Shown here in pieces: positions 21,700-31,302 of a stretch of DNA of 64,000 bases (its first letter is position 1; every line of letters starts with the position of its first letter). The notes under the pieces are model-generated. The model saw nothing but the letters and a program-made list of their open reading frames with translations, had not been told where the DNA came from and did no database searches. The DNA comes from Xanthostigma xanthostigma (lineage: Eukaryota > Arthropoda > Insecta > Raphidioptera > Raphidiidae). Location of the stretch: assembly GCA_963575645.1 (NCBI GenBank), contig OY754469.1:41002753-41066752 (forward strand). The letters run 5' to 3'. Made by a program: the position numbers and the translations under genes.

Positions 21700-23559
21700 T
21701 CAAAAAAAATTACATTTTGATTTTTTAATTTTCAAACCGCATTCTTTTAAACGTTTTAATACTTCTTCAAGTCTTATCATATGTTCCGCACGATCTTTGC
21801 CTGTCACTAGCACATCATCTAAATAAACTATGACCCCATCAATTCCAATTAATATTTTTTCCATAATCTTTTGAAATTTGGCAGGAGCCGTAGATACCCC
21901 ATAAGGTAGACGGTTAAATGTGAACAACCCTTTATGTGTACTAATCGTGGTTAATAGTTTTGATTCATCTGCTAATTCTATCTGATTATAAGCTCTACAT
22001 AAATCAATTTTTGAAAATTCCTTACCCCCTTGCAATTGTAAAAATAAATCTTCTATACGAGGTAAAGGATGTTTATCAATTTTTAAAAATTTATTTAAGG
22101 TTACTTTATAGTCGCCGCAAATTCGAACAGTTCCGTCTTTTTTCAAAACTGGGACTATTGGCGTTCCCCAATCGCTATAAGTTACGGGAGATATAATATT
22201 TAATTTTTTCAAACGCTCTAATTCTGCTTCAACTTTTTGTTTAAAAGCGAAAGGCAAAGGTCGTGGTTTTATATAAATAGGTATAGCATCATTATGCAAC
22301 TCAAAAAGAATTTTTCCTTTATTAAATCTCCCTATATCTTCACTAAAAATTTCATTATATTTTTGTAATATTTTCTCTACATCATTAGGTATATCTTTGA
22401 CTCTACTTATTTGATTCAATTCTTTTAATCCTACATTAAACAGCGACATCCAATCTAATCCTAAAATAGGTTTCCCACCTCCTTCAATAACAAAAAATTT
22501 AACTTTATGATTTTTATTTCCGTATGATACATTTAGTTCGATATAACCGAGGGGTTTAATTTTTGAACCGTTATAAACAGACAATATAGTATCAGTTTCT
22601 TTTTTCGGAATTTCATGAAAGAAAGTTTTCCAAAAATGTTCTGAACATGCCGTAATAGCAGCCCCTGAATCTATTTGCAATTTAAAATCTTTACCATTTA
22701 ATTTGACATTAGCTATTATAGGAGTTGGTGGTTTATTAGATTGAATGTGGTATAGATTTGTATCATCATTTTCAACTGGTCTTGTCTCTGACTCTACATA
22801 ATTATGTTGCATTGCACTGGAATTCCTATTTCTACAAACCCTTTTTAAATGTCCTTTCTTATTACAAATCGAGCATACATAATCTTTGTATTTGCACTGT
22901 TCTTTTACGTGGTTTACATTACCGCATACTTTACATTTTTTCCTCCCTTCTTGCCGATTATTTCTGTTATCCTGTAACTTGTAGACCGGTTCTGCTTTCA
23001 CTGTGAACCTATTGCCATCTTGTGAAGTTCCGGAAACATTCTCCTGATGCTGATACGCCGCTTCCACTGATTGCGCGATCTCAATTGCCTTGCTCAGAGT
23101 TAGCGATTCCACATCCTCAGAGAATAATTTTGTTTTAGCAGGTCCACTGCTCAGCCCTAAAATGAATCTGTCTCTTAACATTGTATCTAAACAATTTCCA
23201 AAAAGACAGTCAGTAGCGAGCTGCCTGACCCTTGCTGCCCATTCTGGTAAGGATTCTTCATCAAGCCTGTGTGCTCTGTAGAAGGTATCTCTCTCGAGAA
23301 ATCCAGAAGTTGGAGTTTTAAAATGATTATCAAAGAGCTCCAATAACACATTGAGAGGCCTGGAGTCTGGATCATGAGGTAGTGCCAAATTTTCTAAGAG
23401 TTTATACGCTTGCTCGTTTAAACTACTCAAAAATATTGCCTTTTTCCTCGCATCTGCTATATCATTAGCAACAAAGAGCTGCTGTAATCTTTTTTTATAT
23501 ACCCTCCAAGTATTTTCACGCGGGTTAAATTCCGTCAAATTTCCGATAATTTGAGCCAT
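21700..23559 (-). CDS. gag-pol: gag-pol, 5' part: gag, protease, reverse transcriptase
   Basis: 619 codons from the ATG at 23559. The frame is open four codons further to a GTG, but that lies in the primer binding site. Gag is about residues 1-205. Two CX2CX4HX4C zinc knuckles follow at about 209-222 and 229-242. The protease has its active site in LQIDSGAAIT (DSG about 297-299) and a downstream GLDW. The reverse transcriptase follows, with WGTPIVPVLKKDGTVR, the first catalytic aspartate in FSKIDL (about 519) and YLDD at about 579-582. Gag and pol share one frame without a programmed shift. The frame ends at the TGA at 21700-21702, inside the RT thumb region, straight after a run of eight T (A on the plus strand, 21702-21709). 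One fewer T would restore the frame into the downstream part. It is otherwise free of stops. Confidence 0.94.
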   Translation of the reverse strand: MAQIIGNLTEFNPRENTWRVYKKRLQQLFVANDIADARKKAIFLSSLNEQAYKLLENLALPHDPDSRPLNVLLELFDNHFKTPTSGFLERDTFYRAHRLDEESLPEWAARVRQLATDCLFGNCLDTMLRDRFILGLSSGPAKTKLFSEDVESLTLSKAIEIAQSVEAAYQHQENVSGTSQDGNRFTVKAEPVYKLQDNRNNRQEGRKKCKVCGNVNHVKEQCKYKDYVCSICNKKGHLKRVCRNRNSSAMQHNYVESETRPVENDDTNLYHIQSNKPPTPIIANVKLNGKDFKLQIDSGAAITACSEHFWKTFFHEIPKKETDTILSVYNGSKIKPLGYIELNVSYGNKNHKVKFFVIEGGGKPILGLDWMSLFNVGLKELNQISRVKDIPNDVEKILQKYNEIFSEDIGRFNKGKILFELHNDAIPIYIKPRPLPFAFKQKVEAELERLKKLNIISPVTYSDWGTPIVPVLKKDGTVRICGDYKVTLNKFLKIDKHPLPRIEDLFLQLQGGKEFSKIDLCRAYNQIELADESKLLTTISTHKGLFTFNRLPYGVSTAPAKFQKIMEKILIGIDGVIVYLDDVLVTGKDRAEHMIRLEEVLKRLKECGLKIKKSKCNFF

Positions 23560-23570
23560 TCTCGTCGCCA
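23553..23570 (-). other. Primer binding site, probably tRNA-Ser(GCU)
   Basis: One base after the 5' LTR the minus strand reads TGGCGACGAGAATGG. From what I know of tRNA-Ser(GCU), whose 3' end reads CCATCCTCGTCGCCA, this pairs at 14 of 15 positions. The gag ATG overlaps its 3' end. tRNA-Ser priming is the known state in Mag. Confidence 0.75.
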
Positions 23571-23571
23571 C

Positions 23572-23689
23572 TGTGAGATATGCAGTCGAGTTTAGTTTAA
23601 ATAAGACTGAAATATATTTCTGTTAAAAGTGTACAGTAGATACAGATTACATAATATTCATAGTTCAAACACTTGTATAATACAGTACA
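23572..23689 (-). repeat. 5' LTR of the gypsy element
   Basis: 118 bp, identical to the copy at 19462-19579. Carries the promoter and start of transcription by analogy. No clear TATA box is visible in such a short LTR. Confidence 0.95.
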
Positions 23690-23694
23690 AATAC

Positions 23695-24120
23695 TATGTA
23701 CAATTTGTCATAACTCCGTGCGTAATTAATTATTAACTAAATGACAAACTATGTATAATTGTAAACAACGTCAAGAATTGAATTATTGATGACTATTTCT
23801 GTTCTAAATATTTCCATAATAAAATTTGACTGATATGTTAATTAAATATTCATTTAGCTCTTTTATTGCAACGGCTGTAATGTTCAATTTCTTCTCTAAT
23901 GACCAATAATCTTTCTGTGCATTAAAACGTAATGTTTTTTTTTTTATTGCAATGATTAATGATAAAGAATCAACTTAATAAGTATATTTTAGAGTAATAA
24001 TTCCATAAAAAAGCTCAGTTTTGTTTGTTTAGCTTTCAATACAGAAATAACCTAATGTAGGTATATTTTTTCTGTTATATAGATTGTACAGATAATAGAT
24101 GAACAAAAATTTTTTGTTAT
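23695..24120. other. AT-rich spacer
   Basis: Empty-site continuation of the sequence left of the gypsy element. Nothing recognised. Confidence 0.5.
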
Positions 24121-24697
24121 CAACATATGGGAAAATTTTTAATTAAATGCACAACCAAAATACAAATATTGCCAAAAGTTGGTGCATGTCCGATAATTTT
24201 AGGTGCTCTTAGAATTGTTGAAACTCAAACAGCATACAGAGTATTTAATATCGTTACAACAAACATAAAGTTTGTGATTCCATAAAAAACTAAAAATCTA
24301 AGTTGTTTTTACAAATATGCCTGAATTTGAACAAAGTTATGCAAAATTGATTTGATTTTGAATAATTTATTAGCGTGTTTAAGGTAAGTATAAAAAAAAT
24401 TTTCAAAAAAATTATTTTGGTTTTTCAAAAAAAAAAAAAAATTTTCTTAAAAGGCCATGTTTTGGTATTTGGGCATAACTTTTAATTCTAAACAACTTTT
24501 TCTTATAACATTTTGCTGAATTTTTTGAAATAAGGGCACTTTACTCTTGTACAATTTTTGTATTTTTTGACCCACCTGTATGCTGTTTGAGTTTCAACAA
24601 TTCTAAGAGCACCTAAAATGATTATCGGACATGCACCAACTTTTGGCAATATTTGTATTTTGGTTGTGCATTTAATTATAAATTTTCCCATATGTTG
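24121..24697. mobile_element. Inverted-repeat element, about 118-bp arms
   Basis: CAACATATGGGAAAATTT at 24121 and its inverse ending at 24697. The arms stay paired through AAAATACAAATATTGCCAAA and GGTGCATGTCCGATAAT to CAAACAGCATACAG. The interior has poly-A runs and no transposase. Flanks (TTGTTAT and CACACTT) show no clean duplication. Confidence 0.85.
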
Positions 24698-25157
24698 CAC
24701 ACTTAAGTGACCATACTGTATATACTAGTTTAGATTTAATCTCTGTGTTTTCTATGACGTTCAGTTTCAAGCCCTTTTAAACTTTATGACATTTTTACAA
24801 ATGTCGTAGAAACTAGAGATTTGAAAAAGTTATGTGAAAGTGTTGTATAATATACACTGCAGCAAAATATACGCTATTAACTGCATTGTGTGTGTGGGTG
24901 ATGTATGTATGTGTTGAGAAAAGAAAAACAAGCGCGGAGCGGGTGCTTCGCCCCTCTCTCACTCTGCCCTGACACGGAGTCAACCGAAACTAATTTCCTG
25001 AACCGTACATTTTAGAGAGGTAACCAGTTTATGTGTTCTTGGCTCTGCTCGGGGTAGATCTATTAAACCAACAGTGTGACGTGAGGTGTTGAGGACCCAG
25101 TATTAAAGGGCTTTGGAGCATCGCAATCACTCTCAGTAGCGACTCTGTAATATATAT
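24698..25157. other. Spacer
   Basis: Contains a TGTGTGTGGGTGATGTATG simple stretch near 24890 and a less AT-rich block at 24930-25110. Part of it may belong to the neighbouring LTR's insertion context. No gene. Confidence 0.35.
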
Positions 25158-25758
25158 TGTTACACGCTCCCCGTTTCGACGACAAAAGATTTTGTGAGAC
25201 AACAATCGATTCGGCATTCTATTAATGACACACAGATTGTTGTCAAACAATAATCGAATCGTCATTCTAACAATAATTGCTATGGTGAAACAACAATCAG
25301 CTTGTTGTTCTAACAATATGCCAAATTCCAGACAACAATGAATGCAAGAAAGGAAAGAACGATCCAGCGCATATATAAACCACGGAATAGCTCAGTCGCG
25401 AGGCAGTCATACATGGTGTTTCATCGAGTAAACAATCGACATAAATTCACAGTTAGTACCGTGAACAGTACTGAGGTAACTGCTGAGATAAATAAATTAA
25501 CTGTGTAAATAATCGTGTGTATATAGTTAATAAATAAGTGTGCTAAATAAATTTTGGTGTGTTCCAGTGTTGTAATTATTTTGTGTACATAAACAGTGAC
25601 TTTGTATTCTTTATTACTTATTTTTTTATTTTACTAGTTAGAATTTGTTGTTTCGCTTCTGTTACGCTATAACGAAGTACATTTACGTTTGTTTGTTATT
25701 AACGTTCTACTATTAGAAATAAATATTTTCCACCACGAACTATAATAGTTTTGTTACA
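25158..25758 (+). repeat. Probable solo LTR (601 bp)
   Basis: Begins TGTTACACGCTCCCCG and ends TTTTGTTACA. Flanked by ATAT on both sides, a weak 4-bp duplication in AT-rich DNA. Inside there is a TATA box (CATATATAAACC at about 25370) followed about 25 bp on by TCAGTCGCGAGGCAG, then AATAAA signals near 25485-25550. This promoter-then-polyadenylation order is that of an LTR. No matching second LTR or internal region is in the window. The class is not certain. Confidence 0.5.
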
Positions 25759-25890
25759 ATATAATCAAGCCCAGGAATACGATTGGGGGGAAAGGCCAGC
25801 TCTCGACCAGAGACGATAACTAACAACTTTTATGTTAAAAATGAATAAAAAGCTTTTTCTGCCAAACTCATACTGCCGTCTAACGAAATA

Positions 25891-26341
25891 CAGTGTAAAC
25901 TCCATTTAACGTCACTTGATATAACGACAAACTCCTTAAAACGTCGAAATTACTTAACTCTAGTTGGTTTACCATGTTGCTCATGAATGATACATTCTAA
26001 ATAATGACACACCCACTCTAAATAAAGACAACAATACGTCATTATTCAGCAATAAACAGTACTTATTTGTTATTTTGTTGCTTTGTTGATGGCTTCATGC
26101 GTACCGAATGTTCTAAGAAATTCGTTCGTTTGTTTGTTGGGATTATGTTTCATACGTTTAGATCAGCTGCTTGTCGATAAATTATTAAGTTGGTCAGTTG
26201 TTAATTTGATATATTATGAGTAAATACGTAATATAGTAAAATTATATTAATGTATTATTTCTTCTCTCCGTTTAACGACAACTCTCAATAACGCCACAAA
26301 GTGCACAGTCACTTCAGTGTCGCTATATAGAGTTTACACTG
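25891..26341. mobile_element. pogo/Tigger-like element, TA target site, copy 1
   Basis: Ends CAGTGTAAACTCCATTTAAC and, inverted, CAGTGTAAACTCTATATAGC, flanked by TA on both sides (25889-25890, 26342-26343). A CAGT...AAACTC terminus with TA duplication suits the pogo/Tigger branch of Tc1/mariner. 451 bp, no transposase. Copy 2 is 27265-27809 and a cut-off copy starts at 63928. Confidence 0.82.
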
Positions 26342-26749
26342 TATGCGAAAACCGTTAAAAGAAGTGCCGTTACAAAATATTCATTAATAAATAATTTTAA
26401 TTCAGTCGCTCGGTTTTGATATTGTCTCCTCTTGACTTCTACTCTTTGTTTTTAAGGCGCACTTTGTATTTTGTTAAGTATTTTATAATGATGTTTCTTT
26501 CGATTTTTTTTATTGTGTCATGTCAAAGTATAATTTTATTTTTATTACAGCTATTGCTAAGTGGATGTTTTAAGTGCAATAATGTTTTGTGTCTGTTTTT
26601 ATATACCTTAATAATAAATAAAAAGCTTTATAATATAAAACCGTTTTATAATGCTAAGAAAACAGTAGTTTTATAGGTTCTCTATATATAATTCGAATAA
26701 ATTAAAATTTGACAACAAAAATGTTAGGAGCACTGTGGTTTGAACCTAA
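26342..26749. other. AT-rich spacer
   Basis: An 86-codon plus frame at 26416 has a leucine/phenylalanine-rich translation typical of random T-rich DNA. Not called. Confidence 0.5.
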
Positions 26750-26936
26750 TAAAAAATAGAGAATAGTTACTTCTTACCACAACAAGTTTATTAGTGGATG
26801 TACATTTCGAGAGCTATGCTCTCATCTTCAGCAATACACTAAACTAGTGTATTGCTGAAGATGAGAGCATAGCTCTCGAAATGTACATCCACTAATAAAC
26901 TTGTTGTGGTAAGAAGTAACTATTCTCTATTTTTTA
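26750..26936. repeat. Perfect palindrome, 92-bp arms, 3-nt spacer, with hammerhead-like motif
   Basis: 26750-26841 and 26845-26936 are exact reverse complements separated by AAC. Each arm contains CTGAAGAT, GAGAGC, ATA, GCTCTC, GAAA, TGTACATCC (plus strand 26855-26889). That is a hammerhead-type core with a 6-bp stem II. It is likely a head-to-head pair of a Penelope-like terminal unit. Confidence 0.9.
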
Positions 26937-27004
26937 TAAAATTTAGACATTTCAAATTATCGAGGCAGTATGAAATATAAAAAAATTCTGCAAAACTTTC
27001 TATA

Positions 27005-27850
27005 ATAAATAGAATAATAAACCGTTACGAAAAGTATACCATTATTATAGAATAGACAGCGTTATCGCATATATCTCGTCTGCGCATGTGCCGATTCTCC
27101 CCTGAAACAATAGGGCTCTTCATATTAGCGTAACAAACATCCACCCAAAATTTGGTTTCAATTCGCACATCCGTTTGATCTGTATCGTGCTCACAGACTA
27201 ACAGACACACCGACTTTTTCCAAAAAGATGTTTCTTTGGATTCGGTGGCAACAAAACTAAAATACAGTTTAAACTCTATATAGCGACACTCAAGGGACTG
27301 TGCACTTTGTGACGCTATTGAGAGTTGTCGTTAAACGGCGAGAAGAAATAATCCATTAATATTTTTTTACTATAATATATAATACTCGTAACATATAAGA
27401 TTTACAACTGACCAACTGATTGCGCGTATTAATAAAACTTTTCCGTCAACACTTATACAAAGATTTTCTTTTACTCGCCATGTTCACAGTTTGCAAGTTT
27501 GTGGGCAACTAAGAATATGATAATTTATCGATAAGCAGCTGAGCTAAACATATGAAAGATAATCCCAACAAACCAAAGAACGAATTTGATAGAATCGTCG
27601 GTACCCATGATGCCGACACCAAAGTAACAAAATAACAAACAAGTACTGTTTATTGCTTGACGATGTCGTATTGTTGTCGTTATTTAGAGTGGGTGTGTTA
27701 ATGTTATTTAGAGTGTATCATTGTAAGGTAAATCAACTAGAGTTAAGTAATTTCGACGTTTTAAGGAGTTTGTCGTTATATCGAGTAACGTTGAATGGAG
27801 TTTAGACTGTATATTGTAGAGCTTTGAAAAGTGAATTTTGACCTTAATTA
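27005..27850 (-). repeat. Family R repeat, split by a pogo-like element
   Basis: Shares AATAGGGCTCTTCATATT, AAAATTTGGTTTCAAT, GATCTGTATCGTGCTCACAG and GAAAAGTGAATTTTGACC with copies at 19080-19400, 42300-42610, 47210-47560 (opposite strand) and 54240-54610. The pogo-like insertion at 27265 separates the GGATTCGG block from GAAAAGTGA. The 54-kb copy shows the uninterrupted arrangement. Confidence 0.8.
27265..27809. mobile_element. pogo/Tigger-like element, copy 2
   Basis: Ends CAGTTTAAACTCTATATAGC and, inverted, CAGTCTAAACTCCATTCAAC, flanked by TA. The internal sequence matches copy 1 in opposite orientation (ACTCCTTAAAACGTCGAAAT). The unoccupied relative at about 54540 has a single TA at this point. 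Confidence 0.85.
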
Positions 27851-28170
27851 GTATCTGATAGATATTTGGAAAAAATTTCGTGGCATAACGATCGAAAATG
27901 AAGCAATACTGAAATTTTTTTAAACTTGCATTTACCTAATACTGACGTTTCGATACGTTTTGTATCATCTTCAGAGTTTTCAAATGCTGTCACATATTAT
28001 CAGTATTTGAAAACTCTGAAGATGATACAAAACCTATCGAAACACAGTATTAAATGCAAGTATAAAAAAATTTCAGTATTGCTTCATTTTCGATCTTTAT
28101 GCCACGGAATTTTTTTCAAATACCTATCATTAACTTCAATGGATCACAGTTACTCTATTTATTGAATAGA
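27850..28170. mobile_element. Penelope-like palindrome with hammerhead-like motifs
   Basis: Arms about 27856-27990 and 28000-28135 mirror each other (ATATTTGGAAAAAATTTCGT outward). The minus strand at 27943-27974 reads CTGAAGAT, GATAC, AAAAC, GTATC, GAAACGTC. The plus-strand arm (28016-28047) has the same core with one stem change (CCTATC) and GAAACACAG. A single-arm relative is at 57560-57735. Confidence 0.75.
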
Positions 28171-28397
28171 GTCAAATTCACTAAATTAGTACCATTCCCC
28201 ATTTGTGATGTTAGAATGTCTTCTCAATTAAATACTTAAAAAGCGCCACGCAAAACTTTCAATTAAACTTCCTTAATACACCTGCGATTTGTATCATTTG
28301 ACACCCTGTATGTAACTACAATATGTACATATAATGGTTTTATCAGTAGCGAAAGGTCGATCGTAACCTGTCTTAACGTGTAGTTCCATGGGGGTAA
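28171..28397. other. Spacer
   Basis: No feature recognised. Confidence 0.4.
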
Positions 28398-28682
28398 TTA
28401 TTTTACATTTATTTCCAACAATTCGTACATCCCTATAATACTAAAGCAACACTGTGGGCCGCACGGTGCCCGTTCTGGGACCAACGAAGGAGTCATGTAA
28501 AAGGAGCCAGTGTGAAGTGGCACTGGTATATATATTCTCGGTGGGCGCCTGTGGAATGGGGGTCCGATGAATGCCGGAGTAACTCGTTGAACGGAGGAGC
28601 TAGGTTTGACCAGTTGAAGCGACGCAACTTGTACTCTGTGACTCGACTCTATACTGCAGAAGTTACGTAAAGGCCACTGCAC
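28398..28682 (-). other. Unresolved 94-codon open frame
   Basis: A proline-rich translation including FIGPPFHRRPPRIYIPVPLH and a stop closely followed by an AATAAA-like ATAAATG. Its base composition is richer in GC than the neighbourhood and no repeat relative is in the window. It could be a terminal exon of a host gene or part of an unknown repeat. The upstream end runs into a MITE terminus at 28679. No family recognised. Confidence 0.25.
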
Positions 28683-29106
28683 ACGAGGCTAGAAACGCTG
28701 CGTGGACTTCTGCTGGCCGACAGGCTGGGTACGAAGCTGGAAATGACGTCACTGCGGACTCGTCTGCTAGCTCACAAGAAAGGTTTTAAAATTAGAACAG
28801 GAGCTATTTTGCTTGCTAGGTACGCTGGCAGGTATGAGCAAGAACCAAATCACGAAGCAGTATCTTGTCACATGGGCGACTTTAACAAACAAACACTATG
28901 CCATAGTGTGTGTTCTGTTCAGAGACAATAAACATGCACTTTTGTTACCGTTCTATCACTGCGCGCGCGACGAATCTACCTGCAGAGCAAGCTTGTCAAG
29001 ACGTCTCGTGTGAAGCGAGTTTATAATAGCAATTGCTATAGAAAACTAGTAGTGAAATCTAGCGACGAACCTAGCGGCAAATCCAGCCTCGTAAGCAGCA
29101 GACTCA
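28679..29106. mobile_element. Foldback MITE, AAAGGCCGCTGCACACGAGG family, copy 2
   Basis: Starts AAAGGCCACTGCACACGAGG. The right end, inverted, reads GAGTCTGCTGCTTACGAGG followed by CTGGATTTGCCGCTAGG. It includes GTTCTGTTCAGAGACAATAA. Overlapping open frames of about 62-66 codons are incidental. Confidence 0.75.
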
Positions 29107-30240
29107 ACTAAACACCGATTAAGGGAGATCCATTAATTACGTGAGGTGTTTTTTTTATTGTGACTACCCCCCCCCCCCTTTGTGAGATTTGGTCAGATAT
29201 AATGGATCCATCACGTGAAATTTACACTATTATTTTTAAATATTATCTGTTATAATAATGTATATTCTCTTAATTAAAAAGTTGATGTGAAATTTTCATT
29301 AACCCTTCCTCCCTTTAAATGAGATTTAAAGATAGAAGCTACTAATCTTGGAACAAATTTATTCGTTAGAATAAAATTTATTTTCGACTCACCAAGGAAA
29401 ATATCAGGTAGAAAAATTAGTTAAAGAATAAACATACACTGCACTATACTCCTTGCTCATTTTGTTGAATTTTTATTCTAACCCAATTGCACACAAAACT
29501 TCCACTAAGTTTAAATAATGTTTTACAACTATACACTTCACAAAAGGTTAATTAAACTACACATAAATAAATTCAAAAGAGCAAATTAGATATAATACTC
29601 CACGTTTACTTATGGTTAGGTATTATGATCTCTGTGGCGGCCATTATTATTTTATCAGGCGAATTTTATACCCTCGAAGAAAGATGGAATAGATTTATAC
29701 CTGCAGTAAATAATTATATTTGGTTAATGGATTTATCGCTATTTTAGGAGGAATAGCTACCTGAAGAACAAATGAATCGAATAAATAACTACTTACGTTC
29801 GGTGAATATGACCATTAATAAAAAAAAAATTAAGTTCCCTTGAGAACAAAAGAAGACTACTATGTTCGTTATTCGAGGTTTAAACGTGGTTTGATTTTTA
29901 ATTGATACGTTGAGTACCAGTTATGTTGAATTGTTTTATAAAATGAATTAAAAGTTTGTTTGAATTTCCATCATAAAATATAAAAATAGAATAAAATCGA
30001 CTGTTTTTTATTTTTATGAATAGCAACTCAATTTTTTATATTTACGTACACGGATATATCGACGACTTAAACCGGTCAATTTGTAATAAAAGCTCCCATG
30101 TTCAGTGCAATCGACCCTATTGATTAAGGTAATAAAATTGCGTTGCCAACTCTTTTTTTTATTACCTTTATTTACATTTTGTTTTATTCTTTTTTTTTAA
30201 TATACATAGTGAAATATCGAAATCTACGTGCACCTTTGCT
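29107..30240. other. AT-rich spacer with a run of 12 C
   Basis: A homopolymer of 12 C lies at 29167-29178 within a segment whose words (TGAGATTTGGTCAGAT, ATCCATCACGTGAAA) look repeat-derived. The rest shows nothing. Confidence 0.45.
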
Positions 30241-30660
30241 TTTAAAGACCGCGCACGCCTGTCAAGCATAGGCCGAGCCCAGTTCGATATCTCGATGTGT
30301 CCAAATTTTGACTTTTTTTTAAGTCATAGAAAACCCTAAATTTTGACGTTCCAAAAAAAAAAAAAAAACTTTGCGGATTATTCACAACTTTCCTCAAAAA
30401 TACGTAAAAACTTTATGTCTTTCACTGTCATTTTTTTAATCTAACCAAGCATAAATCACATAATACACGTCATAACAACTGGTGTAGAATTACTGTATTA
30501 TTATCTCAGCTTGTATACACGACCCTGTAATTATTTTTAAAAAACTTCCCCAGACGACTTCCCCTTTTCACTGCGCAAAAAAAACGCCATCGCATCGACA
30601 GGACCCCGTAATTATTTTTTAACTCCCCCAGACGCCTTCCCCTTTTCACTGCGTACTATA
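30241..30660 (-). repeat. Two repeat fragments
   Basis: 30243-30275 is a single end of the 1501-1905 MITE family (AAGACCGCGCACGCCTGTCA). 30290-30660 is an inverted relative of 7020-7470, with two CCCCTTTTCACTGCG blocks. Confidence 0.7.
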
Positions 30661-31010
30661 GTTATTGACTTATATGGGGTGGAGGAAGGTACATGAGTAC
30701 GCACATTCATTTACCGAGATGAATGTTGTGTCCAAATTTCATGATGATCGGAGTTACCGTTCAAAAGTTATTGTCGGACGGACAAATTATGAGTTACATT
30801 TTGCAACATTTTTCATTGATACTCCGCTTCTATTGGTCGTAGCGTGATATTATATACTATATAGCCTATAGACTTTCTCAATAAATGGGCTATCCAACAA
30901 AAACAAAATTTTTCAATTCGAACCAGTAGTTCCTGAGATTTGCGCGTTCAACCAAACAAACAAACAAACAAAACTTCAGCTTTATATATTAGTATAGAAT
31001 ATAGATGAAT
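30661..31010 (+). mobile_element. LINE-type (possibly RTE) 3' repeat fragment
   Basis: Shares GATGAATGTTGTGTCCAAAT, GATCGGAGTTACCGTTCAAA, CCTATTGGTCGTAGCGTGAT, AAATGGGCTATCCAAC and the tail AGATTTGCGCGTTCAACC... CTTTATATATTAGTATAG with copies at 34262-34618, 39893-40253 (minus) and 51571-52163. This 3' tail is widespread in insects and resembles the end of RTE-type LINEs. No coding remains. Confidence 0.6.
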
Positions 31011-31302
31011 GAAATATTAATCTAGATTACGTATAGTAAAGTAATGTTCAGCAACCAGAGATGATATATAAGGCGTCTTTTATTTTACCGTTTGTAACTT
31101 CTCCGATCAACCTTATACCTAAACGATTGATGCAGATTTTAAGTTTATATTCTAGTCAGACGATTCCACTGTTATCATAAAGTTAAAGTAGGTACGTAGA
31201 ACCGTATTACATAAACAACGAATCTGGAATTTTTTTTAACTATAAACAAAAATGTTACCTAGGCTAATATCCGACTTGAGTTTTATTTTGAGTTATGGAG
31301 TA

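Larger units (their letters stand above)
19462..23689 (-). mobile_element. Complete Mag-like Ty3/gypsy LTR retrotransposon
   Basis: 4228-bp element on the minus strand, bounded by two 118-bp LTRs and by the target duplication AATAC at 19457-19461 and 23690-23694. The internal order is gag, protease, reverse transcriptase, RNase H, integrase, with no envelope frame. Short LTRs, a primer site matching tRNA-Ser and two gag zinc knuckles fit the Mag clade. The two LTRs are identical, so the insertion is young, yet pol is broken by a one-base shift at 21702-21709. No nested insertion is present. Confidence 0.95.

Noticed and set aside
21700..21712. Programmed frameshift in pol
   Set aside because: Programmed shifts in such elements lie at the gag-pol border. 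This one is inside reverse transcriptase at a homopolymer, so an error or slip is likelier.
23560..23571. GTG start four codons upstream of the gag ATG
   Set aside because: Falls in the primer binding site next to the LTR. GTG starts are not expected in a eukaryotic mRNA with an ATG close by.
26416..26676. 86-codon hydrophobic frame, possible small membrane protein
   Set aside because: Leucine/phenylalanine-rich translation is what T-rich DNA gives by chance. No conserved motif or promoter context.
27025..27210. Roughly 61-codon frame shared by family R copies at 27 kb and 47 kb
   Set aside because: The other R copies do not keep it open, and the protein differs at about a quarter of positions, as expected from neutral drift of a repeat.
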